The position numbers and the translations under genes were made by a program. A stretch of 64,000 nt of DNA from Diplolepis rosae. Taxonomy: Eukaryota > Arthropoda > Insecta > Hymenoptera > Diplolepididae. Of the stretch, positions 1 through 9,371 are shown in pieces; the stretch's first letter is position 1, and every line of letters starts with the position of its first letter. The DNA is taken from positions 5,332,001 through 5,396,000 of the forward strand of contig JAPYXD010000704.1 in assembly GCA_030998225.1 (NCBI GenBank), given 5' to 3'. Below the pieces are notes generated by a model. It was not told the DNA's origin, made no database searches, and saw nothing but the letters and a program-made list of their open reading frames with translations.

Positions 1-545
1 TAGGAATTGAATGTTGCAATACATTAGTAGCTTCAAGTGGTTCTCCTGGGATTTGAAATCTGTCTGCATTATTTTTAATTAATTTTTCTACATGTTCATA
101 TTCATCTTGATTTAAGTGGTCTAATCGAAGAAGTTTTTTAATACATTCTACTCTGTCTTCGTCTGTTACATTATAAAATTTGCATGAGTTAATTAGAGAA
201 TTGTCAGTTTTTAAAAAGTTATTTAATATTTTACTTGATAAATCTTCGTTATTTGTTTGTTTGAAATTAATTAAAGTTTCAATTTGTTTATAACATTCTT
301 TTTCTTCAAAGTCTTCTAAATTAACTATTGGGACGGATAATGTAATTGGGATTTCATTTGTGTTTGCAAATTTTAAATAAGCCTTTCCTCTGCGATTTTT
401 TACAACTGCGTCACCTACGTAGACGCCATCTTGGATATGTAATCGAGGTACATACCCTTCACTCTTTTCTGTATTTTTTATATTAACATAAAATGTTGTA
501 ACTGTTCGAGCTGGAATAGTAAATGTATTGGGCAGATTTAAAAGG
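1..545 (-). pseudogene. Ty3/gypsy element A: pol segment between protease and reverse transcriptase
   Basis: On the minus strand a reading frame without an initiator methionine is open from about 545 down to the window edge. It continues the protease frame after a one-base shift. Its composition (LPNTFTIPARTVTTFYV near the start, then an acidic and Lys-rich linker, then LLRLDHLNQDEYEHVEKLI) matches the known protease-to-RT connector of 17.6/297/gypsy-like Ty3 elements. The RT catalytic region would lie outside the window. It follows gag and protease (956-2824, 483-954) in the expected order. Because it needs a frameshift to join the protease, I call it a damaged pol. The family assignment is by pattern memory and is fairly secure. 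Confidence 0.7.
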
Positions 546-954
546 GTAACAGTGGTTCTCAATTTCTAAGCATTTTGAAGTATAGTTTATATTCACACTA
601 TTATCTTGAAAAAATTCTGATCCTAATACTCCATCTTCTTCTACTGGGACTTCATTCGGAATAATGTTAAATATCGTTGGATAACCAAAAATGTTTATTT
701 TTACCTGTCCTAACGTGTAAAGTGGTAAATCATTAATTCCTGTAAGTTTTAATACGTTTTGGCTATTTATTGGTACTTCAGGGTTGAGAACCTTTTTTTT
801 AATTAAATTTCGAGCAGCACCAGTATCAATCATCATGTGTGTTGGATTTTTTAGACCTTCCGTTGATATTATAATTGATGGAATTGAAGTGGACCTTGAA
901 ATATTTATTGTTGTTGTTGTATGATCGTTAGAATTGGATGCCAGTGGTTCTCGA
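483..954 (-). pseudogene. Element A retropepsin-like protease, frameshifted
   Basis: This is an aspartic protease of an LTR retrotransposon, which would process the Gag-Pol polyprotein. The active-site triad DTG lies at 827-819 within MMIDTGAARNLI. A second conserved element, GVLGSEFF, follows as expected. The frame continues upstream of the first methionine and overlaps the gag 3' end. It lies in the -1 frame relative to gag, consistent with programmed -1 frameshifting, although I see no textbook slippery heptamer. Near 533-545 the frame diverges into a short unrelated tail that ends at 483, while the expected continuation lies one base over. That indicates a small indel mutation, so this copy probably cannot make a normal Pol. 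Confidence 0.75.
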
Positions 955-955
955 T

Positions 956-2824
956 TTATGCTTTCCTCAGTGCACCCGTGCTGGGGAGAGCTTTGGAGTT
1001 TTCCTGATTAGCTGTTTGTGATTGGTTATTTGGTCGTATCTTGCAATCTCGTACTAAATGGCCGGGTTTTTTACAATAATTGCAAACTACTTCAGTATAA
1101 TTTGAATTTTGTTGATTATTATTATTTTGTAAAAACCTATATTCATATGGTTTATTTCGATTTTGAGACTGTCCTAAGTTAAAGTTTTTATACTGTCCTG
1201 GATTCCATTGTCTATTATTATTATTAACATTATTGTTATTATTGTAAAAATTTCTAGGAAAATTATTATTATTGTTGTATCTTTGTTGTAAAAAATTATT
1301 ATTATTGTTTTTATAATTATTATTTCTATTTTGCAAATTATTATTGTTATTGTTATTAAAATTATAATTTTTATTTCTTAAAAAATTGTTATTCGGAAAA
1401 TTATTGTAATTGTTTCTTGCAAAATTATTATTATTATTACTTCTTTGACCATTGAAATTACTATATCCTTGTTGGTTAGGACGCAAAAAATTTTTTTGTT
1501 TATTATTAAAAACTGCATCTTGAGCTTTACTTAAATGAAAACATTTTTCAGTTGTGTGACCTGGTTTTTTACAAATTAAACAAATAGTTTTATTTTCAAG
1601 TGCTACGTTGAATCTGGTGGTTTTATTAATTTTATTATTATTAGTTGATTCTTCGGTTTTTAAATAATCAGTACTTTTATTTCTTCGCAGTGCAGAACTT
1701 GCAGCCAATCTTCGTTCTATGTCTATTGTATCATTAATTACTTCCTTAAATGTGTCCTTTTCTTCCACACGAATTTCTAACTCAGGACGCAAACCGCGTA
1801 TAAAACATTGAATTACATCTCTTTCTAAATTTTGTTTAAAAGCATTATCTACCTGACCGTCATTATTAAGTCTGTGAGCATCTTCTATTCTATCAGCAAT
1901 TTCTTTAATTCTAGCGGCATAGGAAAGGACATTTTCTCTTTCCCACATAAACGTATTACCTAATTCTCCCTGCAATTGATATACGCTTTTCGCAGGGGCA
2001 TATACTCTTTTCAATTTTTCTATTAATTCCTCTATTGTTGCATACGTTGACCCAAAAATACATTTTCGTGCCTCACCAGACAATTTACCTCTCAATAGAC
2101 GTGCAAGATTTTCTTGGGCAGCAGGTGTCGGCAGCATTGCCTTTGCTTCCATGCAACCTTCAATAAAATGGGACAATGGGAGGTTACTTCCGTCGAACAA
2201 AGGGACCACCTCTAGCGCGTCGCGTAAGGATACCTGCTGGCTGTTAGGTATGGCTACGGCCATCTCTTCGTTGCTTACTATTACGGGATTATCCTGATTT
2301 ATGACTTCTGTATCGCTTTTGTCGTCGTCGCTATCGTTGTTACTAATTAGAGAGTCGCGTGCCAATGAGGTTTTCAATTTTTCTTTCAAAGTTCTTTTTT
2401 CTATTGTTATTACTGTTGAGCTTAGCAAATTGAATTCGTCAAAATAAGATAATTCGTTCGTTAGAGTTTGATCTTGATTACTAGATCCTGTTACAATGCT
2501 TAAATCTGGACAGAAACTTGAATGAAATCCGCTAGTATTACTAGAATTTTCACTTGATATGGTTTGATCATTAATTAGAGTCTTGTCGAAACGTGAATCT
2601 AGCTGAAGAGTGTTATCTATTTCTTGTTCAGCAGAAAAAGTGTTTGAAATATCCTTGTATTTATTATAATCGACTAAATTTTCTTTGATTTTACCTGATC
2701 TTTTTAGTTTCAAGGAATCTATTTGATTCTGATCGACAATTTTTGCGAGTTGATTGTCTTGTTTTGCTTTACTACGCGTAATAACTTTTTGGGCGGATTC
2801 TACAGGGGTATTTGAATTTAACAT
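956..2824 (-). CDS. gag: Element A Gag polyprotein (622 aa)
   Basis: This is the structural Gag of a Ty3/gypsy retrotransposon, which would assemble virus-like particles and package element RNA. The frame is complete and starts at ATG 2824. Residues 1-190 are polar and acidic. A capsid-like region spans about 195-375, including DALEVVPLFDG, FMWERENVLSYAARI and IQCFIRGLRPELE. A first CCHC zinc knuckle (CLICKKPGHTTEKC) is at 415-428. An Asn-rich low-complexity stretch fills 455-575. A second knuckle (CNYCKKPGHLVRDC) is at 581-594. Two knuckles separated by about 150 residues of poly-Asn-type sequence is unusual. Pol follows in the -1 frame. Gag is intact although downstream protease is broken, so this copy could still donate Gag in trans (inference). 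Confidence 0.85.
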   Translation of the reverse strand: MLNSNTPVESAQKVITRSKAKQDNQLAKIVDQNQIDSLKLKRSGKIKENLVDYNKYKDISNTFSAEQEIDNTLQLDSRFDKTLINDQTISSENSSNTSGFHSSFCPDLSIVTGSSNQDQTLTNELSYFDEFNLLSSTVITIEKRTLKEKLKTSLARDSLISNNDSDDDKSDTEVINQDNPVIVSNEEMAVAIPNSQQVSLRDALEVVPLFDGSNLPLSHFIEGCMEAKAMLPTPAAQENLARLLRGKLSGEARKCIFGSTYATIEELIEKLKRVYAPAKSVYQLQGELGNTFMWERENVLSYAARIKEIADRIEDAHRLNNDGQVDNAFKQNLERDVIQCFIRGLRPELEIRVEEKDTFKEVINDTIDIERRLAASSALRRNKSTDYLKTEESTNNNKINKTTRFNVALENKTICLICKKPGHTTEKCFHLSKAQDAVFNNKQKNFLRPNQQGYSNFNGQRSNNNNNFARNNYNNFPNNNFLRNKNYNFNNNNNNNLQNRNNNYKNNNNNFLQQRYNNNNNFPRNFYNNNNNVNNNNRQWNPGQYKNFNLGQSQNRNKPYEYRFLQNNNNQQNSNYTEVVCNYCKKPGHLVRDCKIRPNNQSQTANQENSKALPSTGALRKA

Positions 2825-3877
2825 TGAGTCATTATAAATTTACAGTTTCTTTTTGTTGAGCGTTATCTTAGATTATTTATTGTTAATTATCGATTGTTTA
2901 TAACAATTTAAAAAAACTACATGTAAAATTTTGTTTGTAAATAAAGTAAAATTAGTAAAAATATAATTTTAATTTATAAAAATTCAAAAAATTTTTAATA
3001 ATAATTTCAAAATATAATTTAATTATTTTTATTTGTTTATAACAATAATTAATATTTTTACTCTTTCATTAGGAAATAAGATAATAAAATAAAAATATAA
3101 TTCTATAAAATATTCAAATAAATAAATAATCGCTCAATTTTCGTAAAATTATAATGTTAAATAATACATTTCTTAAATTATAACAATATATATATATTTT
3201 GTACCAACCACGTGTGTCTTATAAATTATAATTATCTATTTTATTAATTTATTGAATTATAAATTGTTTTTTTTTTTTAAATAAATAAAATTGTTTATAA
3301 CAATAATCAGATAAGATTCGAGTTATGCACAATTTATTTTTCTCTAGACTGGACAAGTTAGGCTCAAGCTCAGATCCTTGGACAATCTTTGCAAATAAAA
3401 TTATTCCGTTCCTTCACAGAGTTGAAATTAAAGTCATAAACAATACAATCACAAGCACTTCGAACTTTGCCCTACCCAATGATCGTAATCAATGGTGACC
3501 GTTCAACGTACCCAAAAGGGACTTATACTCTCGTGTGCTGTTTTTTTTGTTTGTTTTAACTTAAATCAAAACTTAGTTAACAAATTAGAATAATTTTTTA
3601 ATAAGATAAGTTACTTAATCACTTAGGTTAGCCTCAAGGTCAGATCCCTGCGTGATTTTTCAAACTTATTTTATTTTATACAATTTATATAAATTATAAA
3701 ATTTCAAAGAAATGATTTGATTATTAAATCATTAAGGTTAGCCTCAAGGTCAAATCCCTTTGTGATCTAACAAATCTATTTTATTGAAATTTCAAGTTAC
3801 AAGTTGAAATAATATTTCATAATCATTTATTTATTCACTAGAAATAATCAATGCGTTAATTTTCAATTGACTTGTGT
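2825..3877 (-). other. Element A leader (5' UTR)
   Basis: This is about 1.05 kb of very AT-rich sequence between the primer binding site and the gag ATG, without a convincing ORF. It contains three related repeats (separate entry). Long leaders with internal repeats are known from insect errantiviruses, where they can carry insulator or regulatory sites. Such a role here is only inferred. Confidence 0.6.
3354..3783. repeat. Three imperfect ~45-bp repeats in element A leader
   Basis: Copies lie at about 3354-3396, 3620-3666 and 3730-3783. They share the core AGGTTAGCCTCAAGGTCAGA followed by TCCCT and a variable GTGAT. The second and third copies are very close to each other and the first is more diverged. 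Spacing is irregular (about 265 and 110 bp), so this is a set of dispersed motif copies inside the leader rather than a simple tandem array. Confidence 0.8.
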
Positions 3878-3895
3878 TTCCCGGCCGATGCACCA
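3878..3895 (-). promoter_or_regulatory. Primer binding site, tRNA-Gly(GCC)
   Basis: On the minus strand this reads TGGTGCATCGGCCGGGAA, an exact 18-nt complement of the 3' end of insect tRNA-Gly(GCC) including CCA (tRNA sequence recalled from memory). It sits 15 nt inside the proposed LTR edge and upstream of gag, as expected for minus-strand DNA priming. It is a primer site and not a tRNA gene, because no cloverleaf surrounds it. Confidence 0.85.
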
Positions 3896-3910
3896 GAAAA
3901 AAAGGAAGTA

Positions 3911-4767
3911 TGTTACGTCACAAATACGTAAATACTTACTTTGATCGAAGATTCCTCGTTTTAAGTTAGGATCGAATGATCCTCGCTTAGGGATGAGGAT
4001 AAGTCAATGAAAGACACAATGATTATGAAAATAATACAAATTGAATTTATTTTACTGGTTAAAATTTCCGGATATACATTCGTTAAGACAATTCTTATAT
4101 AATGTAGGCACAGGCTGGTTGGTACGTAGGTGAGAAAGAGACAAAGAATAAAGATAGAGAGAGAGAGAGGTTCGGTACCTTTATGATTCGTAAGTTGTGT
4201 TGAGGTTTAATCCACACGGCGGTGAGTTGTAAGTACTGGATCCCCACAGGTGTATTCCAAGCGTGTGAGAGAGACGGAGTTATAGGCCGCACAGGTATAT
4301 TCCGTAAAGGGCGGCGATTCAAATTTACGACACTGTTCGAAGATCTTTACAAGATCTATTCAAGTCTACGATGACTTTTACGACTCCCGAACTTGGATTT
4401 TAAATTGTCCCAATCGAATTTTATTAATCTCAAACTCAGAGATTTCCGAAGTTGAATTGAAATACCGCACTGGACTATTGTCGCGAGACCGGTTATAAAT
4501 CCGAAGGAAAATTTAAGTGTTGAACTAGACGAAGAATTTACTGACTTCTTTCTCTTGGTGTGGGCCTCTTTTATATTTTTCTATACAAATTGACGGTCAG
4601 CGAAAATCGTGACGTAGTCATATCTTCTTAGAGGAGAAGGGGCCCTATACTGCTCCCTACTTCCCCTACTCCCTATTCCCCTTTATCGATTCTCTCATAG
4701 ATTTCTAACTCAAACCAGCCTGTGTGTATTATATACATTCAAATACGTCGCGGGACGTGACATAACG
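3911..4767 (-). repeat. Element A 5' long terminal repeat (about 857 bp)
   Basis: The boundaries are inferred from an imperfect terminal inverted repeat, TGTTACGTCAC at 3911 and GTGACATAACG ending at 4767, and from the primer site 15 nt beyond the inner edge. Inside, on the minus strand, there is a TATAAAAGAG box at about 4575-4566, an initiator-like TCAGT at 4544-4540 about 33 nt downstream, and AATAAA polyadenylation signals near 4050. These are the elements expected of U3, R and U5. The 3' LTR is outside the window, so the ends cannot be confirmed by comparison. Confidence 0.65.
4540..4575 (-). promoter_or_regulatory. Probable LTR core promoter of element A
   Basis: The minus strand reads TATAAAAGAG followed about 33 nt later by TCAGT, the insect initiator consensus. 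This lies inside the proposed LTR and points toward gag. Confidence 0.55.
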
Positions 4768-6012
4768 TAGCGCCGATTGCTATTTTTATAGCGTCTGTTT
4801 TCGTTTTTCATCGTTCACGGACCAATGCCACGCGTACCGTATCACCGCGGCTATGTTTTATAGCAACGTGTGCTATGTTTTTCTCTCCGTGTAGTGGGAA
4901 CACACCGACACGACGCGCTTGATTGTGTGTGCTCGCGCATGAGAGCGTGGCGGGGGCCGCCAACTTCCACGTTCAGGACTCACTGACTTCAACCTAAAAA
5001 AATGTTGTTCCTGCGGGTATTTCCACAATTTTAAATTAAAGGAAAAAAAAATTATCAGACCTCCGTTTTCCCGACAATTTCTATATGACAGATCTTCCTA
5101 AAAATGAAGGTATGGAATTTTGTACTTCTTGATAACTGAAGGTTTCGAGACATGGACATGCATAGTATCATTAGCCAGTGGTTTCGTTTCCGATGTTTAT
5201 ACCACACGATCAACGTTCAGTTAACCGTCAAATAGTTTAAAAGTCACTAAATGGATGCCGATTAAAATCTGTATACATAAGAAGGAAAACATAAATAGTA
5301 GAATATGTGTGACTATTCGTAAACTCATATTTTATGCCGTGAAATGTTAAAAAGACATTGGCGTTCGACTATTGTCTGTAAAACTGGAAGTACAGTTTTT
5401 TTAGTCTTTGATTACATTCCAGCTTCGGTTTGTTCACAAGACAAGACATTATAGTGTAAATGAGTTCTGCGCCTGGAAGAAAGTCGAGAATTTCTAATCT
5501 CGTTAAATCGAGTATTGCAAAAATGAAAGACGTGTAGGCAAATTCACGACCTCCTTTAACCTTCATAGGTTTTTCCCTCAGATTCAACTTAGTCCTTTTA
5601 ACTATGTTTAACTACGAGGTTGCAGGTAAACCCAGCGTTGCCAGATAGATAAAATAGAAATCTTCAGATTGCACAGACTTTTCTTCAGAAATCTTCAGAT
5701 AAATTTTGAAAGTTTCTTCAGATTTTAAAGGCACATTTTTATAAATACTTATGCATGTAAAATGATGAATTTAACAAATTTACCAAATTTAAAAAAATAA
5801 TGCGATCCTAATAAATGATAGGTTATTTTGGTGGTATATCGAAGGTCATTTCCAGTCAATTTAAATCATTCAAGTGACAAATAACATTTTTCTCGAAAAA
5901 TTCGAAAAGGTTAATTTGTAGGGAGTCTCTTCGTCAACAAAATACGCTACCATGTATAAGAATCACATTATACTACGTTCTACTAGTACGTATTTCTTAT
6001 GCGATCGAGGTC
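4768..6012. other. Intergenic, no gene seen
   Basis: No coding frame or element terminus was recognised. A patch at 4790-4980 is GC-richer than its surroundings. At about 5660-5726 the 8-mer TCTTCAGA occurs four times with irregular spacing. Confidence 0.5.
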
Positions 6013-6837
6013 AATGCATTAAAAGTTTTAATTAGCGCAAAATTAAAAAGACAAGCATTAAGTTGGTTTAATTCCAGACCTGAGCACATTATGTTGAGTG
6101 TCACTGAACTTATGAATCGAATTAAAGCTATGTTTGACCACCGACCCAAAAAATTATCATTACGTCACGAGTTTGAAAAACAAAGATGGAATCCCAACGA
6201 ACCATTCAACGATTACCATCACGACAAAATAATTTTGGCAAACCTCGTACCCATTTCGGACGAAGAGACATTTGATTACATCGTCGATAGCATACCTGAT
6301 TTCCGTTTACGCAAACAGGCTAGAATAAATTTTTTTTCATCGACCACTGAATTATTAAGATCGAAGCATCACACGATGCTACAATTGTAATCCATCGGGT
6401 CGGACACCTTTCGACTGAATGCAGAAAGGAGGAAAGAGAGAGATTTTTTTAAGAGTGTGGAAGTACGTCACACCAAATAATTATATGTCCAAGAAGAGAG
6501 AAGAAAACACTTGGTTCAGTCAGGAATCGTCAACGAAGAATCTTCTGATCCAAAACCAGAAGTCGAAATCAAAAAAGGTAAGTTGTTAGATTTAAGTTTC
6601 AATTCACATCTACTCCCACCTTTCTTTTTGCGATTAGAATTTTGTGTAAAAAATGAAGATAATCAAGTACATTATAAAAATCTCATTACGGCTATGGTCG
6701 ACTTGGGTTCGCCAATCAGTTTGATAAAACATAAATACGTCCCAGTTAGTGCACGTCTCTCGGTCCCCCATAATAATCAAAAATGTTTCGGTATCAATAA
6801 CTGTCACTTATTGAAGGAATTTTTAAAACGTAAGTAG
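6013..6837 (+). pseudogene. Ty3/gypsy element B: Gag and protease remnants
   Basis: A Gag capsid-like frame runs from about 6013, without a start codon, to 6390 and includes SWFNSRPEHIM, HEFEKQRWNPNEPFNDY and ILANLVP. Just after it the halves of one CCHC knuckle (CYNC, then GHLSTEC) appear in different frames, with about four extra bases between them near 6392. A protease-like frame follows at 6511-6837. Its active-site motif reads DLGSPISLI at 6700 instead of the family's DTG or DSG, so the catalytic triad is altered. Several frameshifts separate the pieces. No 5' LTR was identified. The element continues after the mariner inserted at 6852. Confidence 0.7.
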
Positions 6838-6851
6838 AAATTGTAAATGTA

Positions 6852-8123
6852 AAGGGTTTTTCAATAGGGACATAACAATTTTATCTATGAATAAAACACA
6901 AAAATATTTGAGATATTGAGATCAAATTTATTGTAGGTGTAGTGCAAGCATTACATTTTATAAATGAATTCCGATATCGGTCATATGACCACCACGAGCC
7001 CGTTTACAAAGGTCGATTCTTTGAACCCAATTTTCCACCATTCTGGCACACATTTCGACCGGAACGTTGGCAATTTCGCGTTGGATGTTGTCTTTGAGGT
7101 CGTCTGAACTTGCTGGCTTGTTGGCATAGACCAGTGACTTGATATGACCCCATAAAAAGAAATCCAATGGCGTTAGATCGCATGAACGAGGCGGCCATTC
7201 GACCGGACTATTTCTCGAGATAACACGTTCACCGAATTTGCCTTTCAATAAATCGATTGTGACGAGTGCAATGTGGTTAGTGGCACCGTCTTGTTGAAAC
7301 CAGATATCGTTGATGTTAAGTTCATCCAATTCTGGCCACAAATAATCTTCCAACATAGCACGATAGCGCTCTCCATTGACGGTAACATGACGGTCGTTTT
7401 CATCCACGAAAAAATACGGCCCAATCACACCTCCGGCATGAAAACCGCACCAAACAGTCACAAGAAGGGTTTGTTGCTGACCAATAACGCATATTTGACT
7501 TATTAACAAAGCCATTGAGCCAGAAATGAGCTTCATCGCTGAAGATGATTTTTCGATGAAATTCTTCATTTTCTTCAAGCTTTGCCAAAGCCCAATTGGA
7601 GAAGTTTCGGCGTTTCAAATGATCAAGTGGCTTTAGTTCTTGAATCAATTTAATCTTGAAAGCATGTAGGCCAAGATCTTTTCGCATAATACGCCACAGT
7701 GTCGTTTGAGCGATGCCCAATTCTTGAGAACGACGTGGAATCGACTGATTTGGCTCATTTCGAATCGATGCACCTACGGCTGCGATTATTTCTTCGCTTC
7801 GAGCAATACGACGTCTTTTTGGCACCGGAACGTCCAATAGTGTAAATTTGGTCTCGAATTTATCCACTATAGCACGCACAGCCTGTCGAGTGGGACGATT
7901 ATTACGGCCAAAAATTGGAGTAAGCGCTCTTAAAGTTGCGACCACCGACTCAAAATTTCGGTAGTAATTTTTAATAATTTCCAAACGTTGCTGGTTCGTG
8001 AACTTTACCATGATGAAAATGTTGTCTTTAACTAAAGTTTTGACATTAACAGTTTATTAAAAAAGTGTAAGGGTGCGTTCATATAAAGATACGAAATTGT
8101 TATGTTCATATCGGAAAACCCTT
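6852..8123 (-). mobile_element. DD41D (rosa-type) mariner nested in element B
   Basis: This Tc1/mariner transposon has inverted termini of about 30 bp. AAGGGTTTTTCAATAGGGAC at the left pairs with a diverged version ending at 8123. Both ends share ACATAACAATTT, and a TA duplication lies at 6850-6851 and 8124-8125. Element B coding sequence resumes directly beyond the right end, which proves insertion into it. The transposase is on the minus strand (separate entry). Confidence 0.85.
6958..8011 (-). pseudogene. Mariner transposase, DD41D type, frameshifted
   Basis: This would catalyse cut-and-paste transposition. The N-terminal half (8011 to about 7470) has paired helix-turn-helix-like regions and the first catalytic aspartate in IIFSDEAHFWLNG. 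The C-terminal half (about 7470 to 6958) has TVWCGFHAGGVIGPYFF, the second aspartate in WFQQDGATNH, and the third in CDLTPLDFFLWG. I count 41 residues between the second and third aspartates, which is the spacing of the rosa/DD41D group rather than DD34D. The halves lie in different frames. The junction after RYWSATNP looks like a deletion of roughly ten codons with a frameshift, so the copy is dead. All three catalytic residues remain. Confidence 0.85.
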
Positions 8124-8125
8124 TA

Positions 8126-8900
8126 GAAATCGAAGCTTGTTTTGCGGTGCAATCCGAAAGAGACGACACGATTAATTACATTGACGAACTTATGTCAATC
8201 AATTATTTAATCTCACCGTATAAAGTCAATGAAAATTTAGATATTAATCCTGACCTCCCTTATGATGTTGTGACAAGAATAATGCAAATTTACGAAAAAG
8301 ATTATTATTCTGAATCATCCCGCGAAGTATCAATTATCGAACCAGAGATGTTCATGAAAGTAAAACACGATCAACTGATTACCTTTCGATGACGAAGGTT
8401 ATCTTATGACGATAAAGAACAATTACGCACACTTTTAGATGATCTCATAAAAAAGAGTATAATAAGACCAAGTAATTTACCTTATGCAAGCCCAATAGTC
8501 TTGATATAACAATTATTTTTTTCCAAATTTAGATTTGAAAAGCGGTTTTCACCACATAAAACTGTGCGAGTAATCGATAAAATATACGAGTTTCGTAACT
8601 CCTCTAGGTCGATTTCAATATCTTAAAATGGAAACTGAATTACATTGCGATGCAAGTGCAAGCGGTTTCGGCGCAATACTTATGTAAAGACAGGGAAATA
8701 TATTATTTTAACCAATCTCGTTTTTTAGCCACTTTACTACGCCAACTGAGTCAAAATACCATAGCTTTGAATTAGAATCTCGCAGCAATTTACGCGATTA
8801 AGCGCTTCCATGTCTATCTATTCGGAATTAAATTAAAAATCATTACAGTTTGCGATAGTTTCAATCTCACATTAAAGAAACAAAAGTAAAAATTAAAGAA
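8126..8900 (+). pseudogene. Element B: pol remnants (RT start, RT fragment, RNase H)
   Basis: This continues element B beyond the mariner. A connector frame (8126-8392: EIEACFAVQSERDD, then YEKDYY) leads into the RT N-terminus in a shifted frame (LRTLLDDLIKKSIIRPS, NLPYASPIVLI, ending near 8510). Then comes an RT scrap with LDLKSGFHHIKL and TSFVTPLGRFQYLKM. It jumps directly to RNase H (ELHCDASASGFGAILM, then IYAIKRFHVYLFG). The RT palm with its YxDD motif is deleted and stops interrupt every piece. No integrase was found. This is an old, internally deleted copy. Confidence 0.75.
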
Positions 8901-9060
8901 ACAAAACTACGGCGTTGCAGGCAAACCTTGTAAACCAGCAACCCCGCTATTACTACTGACAGGCAGTCAGTCTGTCAGTCACTTACCGAATGGAGTTGAA
9001 TATGTTTTAAACTTACTCTTGGCCTCTTCCCTTTTTATTTTTACGCCCAACTGTCTACAG

Positions 9061-9371
9061 ACGAGATATTTTTTGAAAATGGAAAACTAAAGAGTAAAAC
9101 CGATGATGTTTCAGCAAAAATCTCGACGAATCTAGATGGTAAACTTGGTTCAAGAACATTATACAGTAAACTGTGCAATGCAGGTTTCCTTTAGAATCTG
9201 GATCTGTACCAAGATCCATGCAAAGAGATAAATGTAAGACAAAATGACACCATCATTTCTGTCGACATCGAAGAAATTCAATCAGATGACGAAGACGATG
9301 TTATAGAATTTACTTTATTTTTTAAAAAAGAACAATATGAAAGACTTTTTGATACACGCACTAGCGTATGA
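9061..9371 (+). pseudogene. Exon-like fragment of a MULE/FB-NOF-like protein (part 1)
   Basis: A 3' splice-site-like tract (pyrimidine-rich run ending CTGTCTACAG at 9060) precedes a frame reading DEIFFENGKLKSKTDD and GSRTLYSKLCNAGFL. After a TAG at 9192 the same frame continues with DTIISVDIEEIQSDDEDD and FKKEQYERLFDTRTS. I associate this with the N-terminal region of a repeated insect family of Mutator-like or FB-NOF-like transposase proteins, from memory of related sequences. The TAG makes it a pseudogene unless the local sequence is spliced differently. Parts 2 to 4 lie at 11339, 12741 and 13140. Confidence 0.4.

Noticed and set aside
3878..3895. tRNA-like sequence
   Set aside because: Only the 18-nt primer complement is present, with no cloverleaf, so it is not a tRNA gene.
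4095..4322. 75-codon minus-strand frame
   Set aside because: It lies inside the element A LTR and has no motif. The run of Leu/Ser comes from a GA-rich tract.
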